Notes: generated by a model from the sequence alone, not told the origin. Counted from the first letter of the stretch, positions 28,676 to 38,522 are shown. The stretch: DNA of 64,000 bases from Saccharopolyspora gloriosae (GCF_014203325.1 NZ_JACHIV010000001.1:372001-436000), one strand, 5' to 3'. Program-made: numbers and translations.

Positions 28676-30445
28676 GTGGCAGTTCGCAACACCCGTCCCA
28701 CCGCTCGCCGCCGGAACCGGCGCAGGTGGCGGGCGGCCACCGCGCTCACGCCCACGCTGCTCCTCGTCGCCGCCTCCAGCACCCTGCTGTCCTTGCCACC
28801 GCCCACCATTCGCGACGGTCGCGCCGAGTCCGCTCCGGACGGCGGCCTCTACGGAGCCAGCGGACACCTGCCGCAGACCAGGGAACCCGGCACGCACGTC
28901 CTCGACCTCGCCGGACGACCGCAGCGGATGCCGGGCCCGCCCGACGACGCGCCGCGCGGACGCCTCGACATCCCCGAACCGATGATGGCCGCCTACGTCG
29001 GCGCCGCCGACCGGCTCGCCGGATCCCATCCCGGCTGCGGAGTGCACTGGTCGGTGCTCGCGTCCATCGGCCGCATCGAATCCGGGCACGCCCGCGGCGG
29101 GGAGATCGACGTCAACGGCACCACCCTCTCGGCGATCCTCGGGCCGCGGCTCAGCGGTGGCCCCGGCGTCGCCGCCATCCCGGACACCGACGGCGGCACC
29201 CTCGACGGCGACCCGGTGTGGGACCGCGCGGTCGGAGCCATGCAGTTCATCCCGGGCACCTGGAACAAGTTCGCCATCGACGGCAACGACGACGGCGAGC
29301 TCAGCCCGCACAACGTGCACGACGCGGCGGCCACCGCGGGCGCCTACCTCTGCGACGGCGGCGGGGACCTGCGGGAACCGCGCGCGCTCGCCGAGGCGGT
29401 GTTCCGCTACAACCACTCCGACGACTACGTGCGCACCGTGCTGCGCTGGGCGGACGCCTACGCGGGCGGCGCGTTCCCGCTGCCGCTGGAACCGCTGCCG
29501 GAGGTCGACGGGCACGACGTGCTGGCGGGCAGCCGGTTGCCCGCCGCGCAGTCCGAGCGCCCGGTGGCGGCCTCGCCGGAGGCCTTCGGCTCGGGGGCGT
29601 CGGCGCTGAGCCCGCCGTCGCCCGCCGCGCCGCCGGAACCGACCGTGGACGCGCGCCCCACGTGGCCGGGTGCCTCGGCCGGGCCGGTGGACGTCGAACC
29701 GTGGCCCGGCGCGGCGCCTCCGCCGGCGAGCGGCGAGACCGTGCCGCCCGGCGACGCCGACCCGGTCGTGCCGCCCGGTGCGCAGGACCCGGTCCCGCCG
29801 CAGCCCCCGGCGAGCGAAGTGCCGCCGTCGGAGGGCGCACCGCCCGTCGAACGGCCGCCGTCCACCGAGGCACCGCCCGAGCCGCACCTCCCGCCGGCCG
29901 ATGGCGCCGCGCCTCCGGTGCCGCCCGCGTCCGAGGTGCCGCCCGCGTCTGAGGTGCCGCCGGAACCGGGCTCGTCGACCACGGCTCCCGGATCGGCGAC
30001 GACGCCACCTCCCGGCTCGCAGCAGCCGGAGCCGTCCGGCTCGCAGCCGGTCCCGCCTCCTCCGGCGGGCGCGGTGACGCCGCCGTCCGCGGAACCGAGC
30101 TCGCAGCCGTCTGCGACGTCCGAACCTTCGGAGTCGTCGGTGAGCCCGTCCACCGAGCCCTCGCACCTGCCCGGTTCGGTGCCGCCGAGCCAGAGCGGAA
30201 CCTCGACCCAGCCGAGCACGCCGGTCGCGACGGAGCCGGTGGCGCCGGTGCCGTGCGAGATCACCGCGCTCGACGAAGGCCGGTTCGTCCCGCGCGAGCA
30301 GGCCGAGACCGCGGGCACTCGCCTGGAGCCCGGCACCACCGACCCGCGCACCGCGGTCCCCGGCGAGGTCGTGTTCGTGGAGTCCGCGACGTCCGGACCG
30401 CTGGAGCCGTGCGAGATCCCCGCGGAGTTCAAGCCTGCCTCGTGA
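28676..30445 (+). CDS. Lytic transglycosylase with long Pro/Ser-rich tail, third of three
   Basis: A 589-residue secreted wall enzyme. A basic N-terminus is followed by one hydrophobic segment (about residues 26-44), and the transglycosylase domain at about 95-285 has SIGRIESGHARGG and DRAVGAMQFIPGTW. A low-complexity stretch of about 260 residues, rich in Pro, Ser, Glu and Thr (repeated PPASEVPP), likely spans the wall. The last 70 residues are less biased and hold two cysteines (PVPCEITALDEG, LEPCEIPAEF) that could form a disulfide. The start is GTG 28676 with GGAGG 5 nt upstream. Domain order is the same as in the two paralogues at 21.9-23.6 kb, but the tail is unique. Confidence 0.9.
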   Translation: MAVRNTRPTARRRNRRRWRAATALTPTLLLVAASSTLLSLPPPTIRDGRAESAPDGGLYGASGHLPQTREPGTHVLDLAGRPQRMPGPPDDAPRGRLDIPEPMMAAYVGAADRLAGSHPGCGVHWSVLASIGRIESGHARGGEIDVNGTTLSAILGPRLSGGPGVAAIPDTDGGTLDGDPVWDRAVGAMQFIPGTWNKFAIDGNDDGELSPHNVHDAAATAGAYLCDGGGDLREPRALAEAVFRYNHSDDYVRTVLRWADAYAGGAFPLPLEPLPEVDGHDVLAGSRLPAAQSERPVAASPEAFGSGASALSPPSPAAPPEPTVDARPTWPGASAGPVDVEPWPGAAPPPASGETVPPGDADPVVPPGAQDPVPPQPPASEVPPSEGAPPVERPPSTEAPPEPHLPPADGAAPPVPPASEVPPASEVPPEPGSSTTAPGSATTPPPGSQQPEPSGSQPVPPPPAGAVTPPSAEPSSQPSATSEPSESSVSPSTEPSHLPGSVPPSQSGTSTQPSTPVATEPVAPVPCEITALDEGRFVPREQAETAGTRLEPGTTDPRTAVPGEVVFVESATSGPLEPCEIPAEFKPAS

Positions 30446-30684
30446 TCATCCGATCAGGTGATCGAGTTCTGCCGCGGAGCCGGTGCGTCCGGTCCGCGGG
30501 ACCTGGTTGCGCAGGGGTCGACGGCGTTCACCCTGGTCGGTGATGATCTCGGTGGCACGCGGTGCCGACACGCCACCGGTGAGTCCGCGCACGTCGATTC
30601 GGGGCAGCCGCTAGCGTGGTCGCCGATCGAGGACGGGGCGCCCGCGCGCCGCCTCGGAGCACCGACCAGAGCAAGGAGTACCCC

Positions 30685-31638
30685 ATGTCACGGGTGGCCG
30701 CGATCGACTGCGGAACGAACTCGATCCGGCTGCTGGTGGCGGACGTGACCACGAGCTTCGACGGTGCCCGCGACCTGCGCGACGTGCACCGCGAGATGCG
30801 CGTGGTGCGGCTCGGCCAGGGAGTGGACGCCACCGGCAGGCTCGCCGAGGAGGCGCTGGAGCGCACCCGCGCGGCGCTCGTGGACTACGCCGCGATCGCG
30901 CGGCGCAAGGGCGTGGAGCGGGTCCGGATGGTCGCCACCTCCGCCACCCGCGACGCGGCCAACCGCGAGGACTTCTTCGCGATGGTCCGCGACACGCTCG
31001 GCGTGGACGCCGAGGTGATCACCGGCGACGAGGAGGCGCGGCTGTCGTTCATCGGCGCCGTCGGCGACTTCGACCCGTCCGACGGTCCGTTCGTGGTCAC
31101 CGACGTGGGCGGCGGCTCGACCGAGCTCGTCGTGGGCCGCTGGGACGGCGCGCGGGCCGAGATCGAGGCGGCGTACTCCGCCGACATCGGCTGCGTGCGG
31201 CTCACCGAGCGGTGCCTGCACACCGATCCCGCGTCCGAACAGGACGTCGCCGAGGCCGAGCGGGTCGCCCGCGCGATCCTGGACGACGCCTTCGCCGCGG
31301 TCGACGCCTCCGGTGCTCGAACCTGGGTCGGAGTGGCCGGAACGGTCACCACGCTCTCCGCAGTGGCGCAGAACTTGCCGGACTACGATCCGGCGGCAAT
31401 TCACCTTTCCCGTTTATCCCAGAAACAGCTCGAAGAAACGACTTCGGAGCTGTTGACGATGAGTCATGAAGAACGTGCCGCGATCGGTTCCATGCATCCC
31501 GGGAGAGTCGACGTGATCAGCGGCGGAGCGCTCGTCGTCAAGGTCATCGCCGACGAGCTGGCCGAACGCGCCGGTATCCGCGTGATGTCGGTCTCCGAGC
31601 ACGACATCCTCGACGGCATCGCGCTGTCTATCAGCTAG
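30685..31638 (+). CDS. ppx2: Ppx/GppA family exopolyphosphatase
   Basis: Hydrolyses polyphosphate or pppGpp. The actin-like ATPase fold shows AAIDCGTNSIRLLV and TDVGGGSTELVVG. It has 317 residues, the short Ppx form without an HD domain. It corresponds to Rv1026 by position and type; the mycobacterial family also includes proteins with weak activity, so the substrate is not certain. The start is ATG 30685 with AAGGAG upstream. The segment 31385-31475 is clearly less GC-rich than the rest and contains a TTA leucine codon (31414-31416). Confidence 0.93.
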   Translation: MSRVAAIDCGTNSIRLLVADVTTSFDGARDLRDVHREMRVVRLGQGVDATGRLAEEALERTRAALVDYAAIARRKGVERVRMVATSATRDAANREDFFAMVRDTLGVDAEVITGDEEARLSFIGAVGDFDPSDGPFVVTDVGGGSTELVVGRWDGARAEIEAAYSADIGCVRLTERCLHTDPASEQDVAEAERVARAILDDAFAAVDASGARTWVGVAGTVTTLSAVAQNLPDYDPAAIHLSRLSQKQLEETTSELLTMSHEERAAIGSMHPGRVDVISGGALVVKVIADELAERAGIRVMSVSEHDILDGIALSIS

Positions 31639-31681
31639 TTCTCACAGTGTGGTCGTCCGGCTCCGGGGCGTGGGTCCTGGG

Positions 31682-31701
31682 TTTCTGGACCGAACCAGAA
31701 A
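31682..31701. promoter_or_regulatory. Inverted repeat upstream of the peptide transporter operon
   Basis: TTTCTGGACCGAACCAGAAA has 7-bp arms around 6 nt. GTGAG/CTCAC (31730-31744) forms a second small inverted repeat. Both lie in the 205-nt region before the substrate-binding gene, which must hold its promoter. The regulator is unknown. Confidence 0.45.
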
Positions 31702-31843
31702 GTGACGGATTTGTGACAGGGCAACGCAAGTGAGGGTTTCTCACATATGTTTACGCTCGTCTATCGCGGCGGTGAACAACTCCGTCGTGCGTGATGCCCC
31801 CAAGAATGGTCCTCGGGGCAGGGGTGGAAGTGGGAGGGTATTG

Positions 31844-33475
31844 ATGCGTAAGCGACGTTTGACCGCCTGTGTGGCGGTCCCGCTGGCAGTCGGGCTGCTT
31901 GCCAGCGGTTGCGGCGGAGGGGGCAGCGCGACCGAGGAGGGCTTCATCTCGGTCAACTCCACGGAGCCCGAGAACCCGCTGGTTCCCGCCAACACCACCG
32001 AGACCGGCGGAGGCAACGTCGTCGACGCGATGTTCACCGGTCTGGTCGGCTACGACCCCGAGACCAGTGAGCCGTACAACGAGGTCGCCGAGTCGATCGA
32101 CACCCAGGACAACAAGGTCTTCACCATCAAGCTGAAGCCGGGATGGACCTTCCACGACGGAAGCCCGGTCACCGCGAACAGCTTCGTGAAGGCCTGGAAC
32201 TACGCCGCCTACGCGCCCAACGGCCAGTCCACGACCTCCTTCTTCGAGCAGATCCAGGGCTACCGCGACGTCAGCCCCGCCGACCCGGACGGCGACACCG
32301 GCCCGCAGGAGCCGCCGCAGCCGACCGCCCAGGAGATGTCCGGGCTGCGCGCCGTGGACGACAGCACCATCTCGGTCACCCTGGACGCGCCGTTCGCCAC
32401 CTGGCCGACGATGCTCGGCTACACGGCCTTCTCGCCGATGCCGGAGAGCTTCTTCGCCGATCCCGAGGCGTTCGAGGAGCACCCGGTCGGCAACGGGCCG
32501 TTCAAGTTCGAGTCCCGGCAGCCGAACACCGACATCAAGCTGGTCACCAACGACCAGTACGCGGGGCAGAACAAGCCGCAGATCCGCGGCGTCGAGTTCC
32601 GCATCTACAACGAGCTGGAGACCGCCTACCAGGACCTGGTCTCGGGCAACCTGGACTTCGTCGACCAGGTCCCGCCGTCGGCGCTGGTCGGTAACAAGTG
32701 GCGCACCGATCTGCAGGACCGGGTCGTGGACAAGGAGATGCTGAGCAACAACGCGCTCCAGCTCCCCCTGTACGACCCGAAGCTCAAGGACCCGCGCGTC
32801 CGCCACGCGCTGTCGATGGCGATCGACCGCAAGCAGATCACCGACACCGTCTTCGAGGGCTCCTACCTGCCCGCGACCGGCTGGGTGCCCAGCGGCCCGA
32901 TCAAGGGCTACGAGGCCGGCGGTTGCGGCCAGTACTGCGAGTACAACCCGCAGGAGGCCAAGAAGCTGCTCGACGAAGCTGGCGGCTTCAACGGTCCGCT
33001 GACGATCACCTCCAACGCCGACGGCGGGCACAAGGAGTGGGTCGAGGCGATCTGCAACCAGCTCAACACCAACCTCGGCGTCCAGTGCGCGTTCAACCCG
33101 GTGCCGACGTTCGCCGAGTTCCTGAAGATGCACGACGAGAACGCCCACACCGGCCCGTTCCGGTTCGGCTGGCTCGGTGACTACCCGGCGGCCGAGACCT
33201 TCCTCGGCAAGATCTACCGCACCGGCGCTTCGTCGAACTACATGCGCTACTCCAGCCCCGAGTTCGACGCGGCGATGAGCCGGGCCGACCAGGCTCCGAG
33301 CGAGGAGGAGGGCCTGCGGCTCTACCGCGAGGCGGAGAACATCCTGGCCAAGGACATGCCGTCGATCCCGCTGTGGAACCAGAAGGCCCAGTCCGGCTAC
33401 TCGGACCGGATCAGCGACGTGCACGTCAGCTTCGACCGGAAGCTCGACCTGGAACTGGTCAAGCTCAATCCCTGA
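31844..33475 (+). CDS. Peptide ABC transporter substrate-binding lipoprotein (DppA/OppA)
   Basis: A 543-residue cluster C binding protein that captures oligopeptides outside the membrane. It has a lipoprotein signal (LLASGC, Cys23) and an SBP_bac_5 domain with LKPGWTFHDGSPVTANSFVKAWNY, LKDPRVRHALSMAIDRKQI, and the C-terminal EAENILAKDMPSIPLWN. The start is ATG 31844 with GGGAGG 6 nt upstream; the longer frame is non-coding leader. It is first in a five-gene operon and separated from the permease genes by a strong hairpin, an arrangement that usually gives excess binding protein. Confidence 0.95.
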   Translation: MRKRRLTACVAVPLAVGLLASGCGGGGSATEEGFISVNSTEPENPLVPANTTETGGGNVVDAMFTGLVGYDPETSEPYNEVAESIDTQDNKVFTIKLKPGWTFHDGSPVTANSFVKAWNYAAYAPNGQSTTSFFEQIQGYRDVSPADPDGDTGPQEPPQPTAQEMSGLRAVDDSTISVTLDAPFATWPTMLGYTAFSPMPESFFADPEAFEEHPVGNGPFKFESRQPNTDIKLVTNDQYAGQNKPQIRGVEFRIYNELETAYQDLVSGNLDFVDQVPPSALVGNKWRTDLQDRVVDKEMLSNNALQLPLYDPKLKDPRVRHALSMAIDRKQITDTVFEGSYLPATGWVPSGPIKGYEAGGCGQYCEYNPQEAKKLLDEAGGFNGPLTITSNADGGHKEWVEAICNQLNTNLGVQCAFNPVPTFAEFLKMHDENAHTGPFRFGWLGDYPAAETFLGKIYRTGASSNYMRYSSPEFDAAMSRADQAPSEEEGLRLYREAENILAKDMPSIPLWNQKAQSGYSDRISDVHVSFDRKLDLELVKLNP

Positions 33476-33485
33476 TCGCATTGCT

Positions 33486-33521
33486 GCGGGTCCGGTCCGC
33501 GAAATCGCGGGCCGGACCCGC
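33486..33521 (+). terminator. Intercistronic hairpin after the binding-protein gene
   Basis: GCGGGTCCGGTCCGCG (33486-33501), AAAT loop, CGCGGGCCGGACCCGC (33506-33521): a 16-bp stem with one G-T pair. It lies between the substrate-binding gene and the permease genes, so it probably attenuates transcription or protects the upstream mRNA end rather than ending the operon. Confidence 0.65.
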
Positions 33522-33544
33522 CTGCGTCCTAGAGGAGGTTCGGC

Positions 33545-34471
33545 GTGGGGCGCTACGTACTGCGGCGGTTGCTGCAGCTCATCCCGGTGTTCATCGGGAC
33601 CACTTTCATCATCTACTGCCTGGTGTGGGCGCTCCCCGGCGACCCGTTCGCGGGTCGGTGCGGCGATCGGCCGTGCCCGCCCGCCTACATCGCGGAGATG
33701 ACCGAGAAGTACAACCTCAACGACCCCGTCTACGTGCAGTACTTCAAGTACCTGTGGCAGCTGCTGCAAGGCGACTTCGGCGACACGTACTCGGGGCTGG
33801 CGGTCAACGAACTCGTCGGCAACGCCTACCCGATCACCATTCGGTTGGCGATCGTCGCGCTGGTCATCGAAGCGGTGATCGGTATCGGAGCCGGCATCCT
33901 CGCCGGTCTGCGGGGACGCGGCTTCCTCGACAGCCTGGTGTTCATGTCGACGCTGTTCCTGATCTCGCTGCCGGTGTTCGTGACCGGCTTCGTGCTGCAG
34001 GTGCTGCTGGGCACCGAGTGGGGGCTCATCCGGCCGAGCGTCAGCTCGCAGGCCACCTGGGGTGAGCTGATCGTTCCCGGACTGGTGCTGGGCAGCCTGT
34101 CGATGGCCTACGTGTCGCGGCTGATGCGCACCTCGATGATCGAGAACAAGCGCGCCGACTACGTGCGCACGGCCACCGCGAAGGGCCTGCACCCGCGCCG
34201 CGTCGTCGGGGTGCACCTGCTGCGCAACTCGATGATCCCGGTGATCACGTTCCTGGGCACCGACCTCGGGGCGCTGATGGGCGGTGCGATCGTCACCGAA
34301 GGCATCTTCAACATCCGGGGCATCGGCGGGCTGATCTACGACGCGGTGCTCACCAAGGAGGGCACCACCGTCACGGGCATCGTGACCTTGCTCGTGCTGG
34401 TGTACCTGCTGATGAACCTGTTGGTCGACCTGCTCTACGCAGTGCTGGACCCGAGGATCCGATATGCCTGA
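33545..34471 (+). CDS. Peptide ABC transporter permease, DppB/OppB type
   Basis: A 308-residue inner membrane permease. It has the N-terminal GRYVLRRLLQLIPVFIGTTF helix typical of DppB and about six helices. The EAA loop YVRTATAKGLHPRRVVGVHLLRN contacts the ATPases. The GTG start has GAGGAGG upstream. Its last 8 nt overlap the start of the next permease gene, so translation is coupled. Confidence 0.96.
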   Translation: MGRYVLRRLLQLIPVFIGTTFIIYCLVWALPGDPFAGRCGDRPCPPAYIAEMTEKYNLNDPVYVQYFKYLWQLLQGDFGDTYSGLAVNELVGNAYPITIRLAIVALVIEAVIGIGAGILAGLRGRGFLDSLVFMSTLFLISLPVFVTGFVLQVLLGTEWGLIRPSVSSQATWGELIVPGLVLGSLSMAYVSRLMRTSMIENKRADYVRTATAKGLHPRRVVGVHLLRNSMIPVITFLGTDLGALMGGAIVTEGIFNIRGIGGLIYDAVLTKEGTTVTGIVTLLVLVYLLMNLLVDLLYAVLDPRIRYA

Positions 34472-35423
34472 ACCGACTGTCTCCGCCACCACCGCGCAGC
34501 CGACCGACTCCGAGCGGACGGCGGCCGAGCCTGCCTCGGCCGCTCGCCCCGAGAAGCCCCGCGGGCTCTGGGGCGATGCCTGGCAGGACCTGCGCAGGCG
34601 ACCGATGTTCCTCGTCGCCTCCGCGATCATCCTGCTGCTGCTGGTGATGGCCGCGTTCCCGCAGCTGTTCACCTCGCTGGACCCCACGCGGGGTTCGCTC
34701 TCGCACGCGCGGGAGCTGCCTTCGGCCGAAGCGTGGTTCGGCTACGACACCCAGGGGCGCGACATCTACGCGCGGGCGATCTACGGAGCGCGCGCCTCGA
34801 TCATCGTGGGTGTGCTCGCCACGGTCGTGACCGTGCTGATCGGCTCCATCTTCGGCCTGGTGGGCGGCTACCTGGGCGGCTGGCTGGACAACCTGCTCTC
34901 GCGGTTCGCCGAGATCTTCCTCGGCCTGCCGTTCGTGCTGGGCGCCATCGTCATCCTGACCACGCTGAACCCGGCCACGGGCATCCCGGACCCGGTGCGG
35001 ATCATCACGCTGGTGATCCTGTCGATCTCGGCGCTGTCCTGGCCCATCGCGATGCGGATCATGCGTTCGGCCGCGATCTCGGCCCGCGAGCAGGACTACG
35101 TGAAGGCCGCGCGAGCGCTCGGTGCGAGCCCGGCGCGGATCATCTTCCGGCACATGCTGCCGAACTGCCTGGCTCCCGTGCTGGTCTACGCGACCATCGC
35201 GCTGGGCGGTTTCATCGGCGCCGAGGCGACGTTGTCGTTCCTCGGGCTGGGCCTGCGCTCACCGGTGGTGTCCTGGGGCGTGATGATCGCGGATTCGCGC
35301 GATTACATCTCCGTCGCCCCGCACCTGCTGATGTTCCCCGCAGGCTTCCTGGTGGTGACCGTGCTGGCATTCGTGATGCTCGGTGACGCCGTCCGCGACG
35401 CGCTCGACCCGAAGCAGAAGTAG
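34464..35423 (+). CDS. Peptide ABC transporter permease, DppC/OppC type
   Basis: The 319-residue partner of DppB. A disordered 30-residue N-terminus is followed by the OppC N-terminal segment (AWQDLRRRPMFLVASAI) and the family signature HARELPSAEAWFGYDTQGRDIYAR. The EAA loop YVKAARALGASPARIIFRHMLPN is followed by GAEATLSFLGLGLRSPVVSWG. The ATG lies within the end of the upstream gene. It is cotranscribed with the ATPase genes. Confidence 0.96.
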   Translation: MPEPTVSATTAQPTDSERTAAEPASAARPEKPRGLWGDAWQDLRRRPMFLVASAIILLLLVMAAFPQLFTSLDPTRGSLSHARELPSAEAWFGYDTQGRDIYARAIYGARASIIVGVLATVVTVLIGSIFGLVGGYLGGWLDNLLSRFAEIFLGLPFVLGAIVILTTLNPATGIPDPVRIITLVILSISALSWPIAMRIMRSAAISAREQDYVKAARALGASPARIIFRHMLPNCLAPVLVYATIALGGFIGAEATLSFLGLGLRSPVVSWGVMIADSRDYISVAPHLLMFPAGFLVVTVLAFVMLGDAVRDALDPKQK

Positions 35424-35434
35424 GAGGTACCGCT

Positions 35435-36442
35435 GTGTCCGAGAAGGGCGACAACGCAGGCGGACGGCTGCTCGACGTCGAGGACCTGCACGTGGAGTTC
35501 CGCACCCGCGACGGCGTCGCGAAGGTGCTCAACGGCGTGAGCTACCACGTCAAGGCCGGTGAAACGCTGGCGGTGCTGGGCGAATCCGGTTCCGGCAAGA
35601 GCGTCACCGCGCAGACGGTGATGGGCATCCTCGACACCCCGCCGGGGTTCGTCACCGGCGGCGCGATCCGCTACGACGGCGAGGACCTGCTCACCGCCAC
35701 CGAGGACCGGCGCAGGCAGCTGCGCGGCGAATCGATGTCGATGATCTTCCAGGACGCGCTCTCGGCGCTGAACCCCGTCTACACGGTGGGGTTCCAGATC
35801 GCCGAGCAGCTGCGCACCCGGCGCGGCATGTCCCGCAAGGACGCCACGGCGCGCGCGGTGGAGCTGCTGGACCAGGTCAAGATCCCGAACGCCAAGCAGC
35901 GCGTGAAGGAGTACCCGCACCAGTTCTCCGGCGGCATGCGGCAGCGCGCGATGATCGCGATGTCGCTGGCGCTGGACCCGGAGCTGCTCATCGCGGACGA
36001 GCCGACGACGGCGCTGGACGTGACGGTGCAGGCGCAGATCATGGACCTGCTCGACGAGCTGCGCCGGGACCGCGGGATGGGCCTGATCCTCATCACCCAC
36101 GACCTGGGCGTGGTCGCGGAGGTCGCGGACCGGATCGTGGTGATGTACGCGGGTCGCATCGTGGAGTCCGCGGACGCCTACGGGCTCTACGAGCAGCCCG
36201 GCCACCCGTACACCGAGGGCCTGATGCGGTCCATCCCGCGCCTGGACCTCAAGGGCCAGGACCTGGAGACGATCAAGGGCCTGCCGCCGAACCTGATGAA
36301 GATCCCGAGCGGCTGCCCGTTCCACCCGCGTTGCCCGCGCGCCGAGGACCGCTGCCGCGAGCAGGTGCCCGAGCAGCACCAGCTGGGTTCGGGCCGGACC
36401 AGCGCCTGCCACTTCGCCGAGGAGCTGATGACCAGTGAGTGA
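35435..36442 (+). CDS. Peptide ABC transporter ATPase, DppD/OppD type
   Basis: A 335-residue cytosolic ATPase. Walker [10 protein letters not shown]-loop [13 protein letters not shown], signature [13 protein letters not shown], Walker [14 protein letters not shown] and H-loop ITHDLGVV are intact. The C-terminal oligopeptide/dipeptide extension has cysteines in [14 protein letters not shown], the region that holds an Fe-S cluster in some family members. The start is GTG with GGAGG upstream. Its end overlaps the next ATPase gene by 8 nt. Confidence 0.96.
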   Translation: MSEKGDNAGGRLLDVEDLHVEFRTRDGVAKVLNGVSYHVKAGETLAVLGESGSGKSVTAQTVMGILDTPPGFVTGGAIRYDGEDLLTATEDRRRQLRGESMSMIFQDALSALNPVYTVGFQIAEQLRTRRGMSRKDATARAVELLDQVKIPNAKQRVKEYPHQFSGGMRQRAMIAMSLALDPELLIADEPTTALDVTVQAQIMDLLDELRRDRGMGLILITHDLGVVAEVADRIVVMYAGRIVESADAYGLYEQPGHPYTEGLMRSIPRLDLKGQDLETIKGLPPNLMKIPSGCPFHPRCPRAEDRCREQVPEQHQLGSGRTSACHFAEELMTSE

Positions 36443-37436
36443 GCCGATCCTCGAAGTGCGGGACCTGGTCAAGCACTTCCCGATCAACCGGGGCGTCGTC
36501 TTCCAGCGGACCGTCGGGCACGTTCGGGCCGTCGACGGCGTGTCCTTCGACCTGAACAAGGGCGAGACGCTGGGCATCGTCGGCGAGTCCGGCTGCGGCA
36601 AGTCGACGCTCGCACAGGTGCTGATGCGGCTGGAGAAACCGACCAGCGGCACGGCCACCTTCGAGGGCCGCGACATGTTCAAGATGAGCGGTCCGGAGCT
36701 GCGCAAGTTGCGCCGCGACATGCAGATCGTGCTGCAGGACCCCTACACCTCGCTGAACCCGCGCCGCACCGTCGGCGACATCATCGGGGAGCCGTTCGAG
36801 ATCCACTCCGAGGTGGCGCCGAAGGGCGATCGGCGGCGCAAGGTGCAGGAGCTGCTGGACCTGGTCGGGCTCAACCCGGAGCACATCCAGCGCTACCCGC
36901 ACCAGTTCTCCGGCGGTCAGCGCCAGCGCATCGGCATCGCGCGGGCGCTGGCGCTGCGGCCTAAGGTGATCGTGTGCGACGAGCCGGTGTCCGCGCTCGA
37001 CGTCTCGATCCAGGCCCAGGTGATGAACCTGCTCGGTGAGCTGCAGCAGGAGCTCGGGCTGTCGTACGTGTTCATCGCGCACGACCTCGGCGTGGTGCGC
37101 CACCTGTCGGACCGGGTGGGCGTGATGTACCTGGGCAAGATGGTCGAGGTCGGCACCGACGAGCAGATCTACGAGCACCCGCAGCACCCGTACACGCAGG
37201 CGCTGCTGTCCTCTGTCCCGGTGCCCGATCCGACGTTGCGCGGCAAGCGCGAGGTCATCCGGCTCACCGGTGACGTGCCCAGCCCGGCGAATCCGCCGTC
37301 GGGCTGCCGGTTCCGCACCCGCTGCTGGAAGGCGCAGGACATCTGCGCGGAGAAGGTCCCGGAGCTGGAGGTCCGGCTGGGAGACCACCCGTCGGCCTGC
37401 CACTTCGCGGAGGAACACCCGCACGTCGTGGCGTGA
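36435..37436 (+). CDS. Peptide ABC transporter ATPase, DppF/OppF type
   Basis: A 333-residue second ATPase of the heterodimer. Walker [24 protein letters not shown] signature, Walker [14 protein letters not shown] and H-loop IAHDLGVV are intact. It has the C-terminal oligo_HPY motif and [14 protein letters not shown]. The start GTG overlaps the dppD end. A strong terminator follows, so the operon contains exactly five genes (binding protein, two permeases, two ATPases). Confidence 0.96.
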   Translation: MSEPILEVRDLVKHFPINRGVVFQRTVGHVRAVDGVSFDLNKGETLGIVGESGCGKSTLAQVLMRLEKPTSGTATFEGRDMFKMSGPELRKLRRDMQIVLQDPYTSLNPRRTVGDIIGEPFEIHSEVAPKGDRRRKVQELLDLVGLNPEHIQRYPHQFSGGQRQRIGIARALALRPKVIVCDEPVSALDVSIQAQVMNLLGELQQELGLSYVFIAHDLGVVRHLSDRVGVMYLGKMVEVGTDEQIYEHPQHPYTQALLSSVPVPDPTLRGKREVIRLTGDVPSPANPPSGCRFRTRCWKAQDICAEKVPELEVRLGDHPSACHFAEEHPHVVA

Positions 37437-37444
37437 CGGTCCGG

Positions 37445-37495
37445 ACGGCGCCGGGTGGCGGGATCGAATCCCGTGCCCGGCGCCGTTCGTTTTCT
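37445..37495 (+). terminator. Terminator of the peptide transporter operon
   Basis: ACGGCGCCGGG (37445-37455) pairs with CCCGGCGCCGT (37476-37486). An inner GGGAT/ATCCC stem is present and TCGTTTTCT follows, so this is one of the few terminators here with a T-rich tail. Confidence 0.85.
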
Positions 37496-37517
37496 CCGGG
37501 GCGTTGAGCGGATCTGC

Positions 37518-38342
37518 TCAGCCGTCGAGCAGGCCCACTCCGCCGTAGGCGTTGGCCTGGGCGGCCTCGCCGAAGCTGATCTGGGTGTCCGGGCGCCACA
37601 GCGGTGAGAGCACCAGGCCCGGATCGGCGAGCCGGTAGCCGTTGAACAGGCTCGCGATGCGGTCGCGGTCGCGCCACAGCACGGGCGTCGGGGTGCGGCC
37701 CATCACCTCGTGCGCCACCCGCACCTGCTCGTCGGTGGCCGACACCTGCGAGATGTGCGAGATCGCCAGCCAGCTGCCGGGAGCGCTCACCGCGCGGTAG
37801 CTCGCGACCAGCGCGTGCGCTTCGGCGTCGTCGGGCACGAACGGCAGGATCGCGATGGCCAGCACCGCCACCGGGCGGGAGAAGTCGAGCATCCCGGCGA
37901 CTCCGGGCGCGGTGAGCACGCTTTCCGGGTCGCGCACGTCGGCTTGGGTGATCGTGACGTTCGACTGGCCGGCGAGCATGCGCTGCGCGTGCGCCACGGC
38001 GACCGGCTCGTGATCGACGTAGCCGACCTTGGCGGCCGGGTTGATCCGGTGCGCGATCTCGTGCACGTTGCCGACGGTGGGGATGCCGGAGCCGAGGTCG
38101 AGGAACTGGTCGACGCCCTGGGAGAGCAGGAAGCGCACCGCCCGGCCGAGGAACGCGCGGTTCGCCTTGGCGTACACCGCCGACTGCGGCAGGACTTCCA
38201 GCGCGTCGTCGGCGGCCTTCCGGTCGATCGCGAAATGCGCGGAGCCGCCCAGGTAGTAGTCGTACATGCGGGCCGAGTTGGGACGGTCGGTGTCCGGTAC
38301 CGAAGGCATCGACGGTGGCCCGGTGCGTTCGTTCTCGCCCAT
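37518..38342 (-). CDS. S-adenosyl methyltransferase family protein (DUF574)
   Basis: A 274-residue SAM-dependent methyltransferase-fold protein of the DUF574 family, highly expanded in actinomycetes. The N-terminal signature is RPNSARMYDYYLGGSAHFA. SAM-binding motifs are FLDLGSGIPTVGNVHE and VGYVDHEP, followed by ITQADVRDP. The substrate is unknown; many members sit near two-gene regulatory sets, but none is seen here. The start is ATG 38342; a second ATG 11 codons on is possible and neither has a strong ribosome binding site. The upstream DNA is unusually AT-rich for this genome. Confidence 0.9.
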   Translation of the reverse strand: MGENERTGPPSMPSVPDTDRPNSARMYDYYLGGSAHFAIDRKAADDALEVLPQSAVYAKANRAFLGRAVRFLLSQGVDQFLDLGSGIPTVGNVHEIAHRINPAAKVGYVDHEPVAVAHAQRMLAGQSNVTITQADVRDPESVLTAPGVAGMLDFSRPVAVLAIAILPFVPDDAEAHALVASYRAVSAPGSWLAISHISQVSATDEQVRVAHEVMGRTPTPVLWRDRDRIASLFNGYRLADPGLVLSPLWRPDTQISFGEAAQANAYGGVGLLDG

Positions 38343-38406
38343 ACCTTTGATGTTGCAACAAAAAATCGATCTTGACCATGCCGTGTTGGTCACTCCGCCG
38401 GGACCA

Positions 38407-38422
38407 TGGCGGATTTCCGCCA
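38407..38422. promoter_or_regulatory. 16-bp palindrome upstream of the DUF574 gene
   Basis: TGGCGGATTTCCGCCA has perfect 7-bp arms around a 2-nt centre, 65 nt from the start of the minus-strand gene. TTGACG (minus strand 38428-38423) adjoins it and could be a -35 element, though I see no matching -10. It is a candidate operator. Confidence 0.35.
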
Positions 38423-38522
38423 CGTCAACGCGGTGGTGCAACCGAATCGTCTTGATGCAATTCGTGATCGCATTTTCACGGAAAGTGAATAATGGTCGCG
38501 CGAAATGAGACCGCACCGTCGT

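Noticed and set aside
31751-34687. 978-codon open frame antisense to the dpp genes
   Set aside because: Shadow of a clear ABC transporter operon; no motif is present in the translation.
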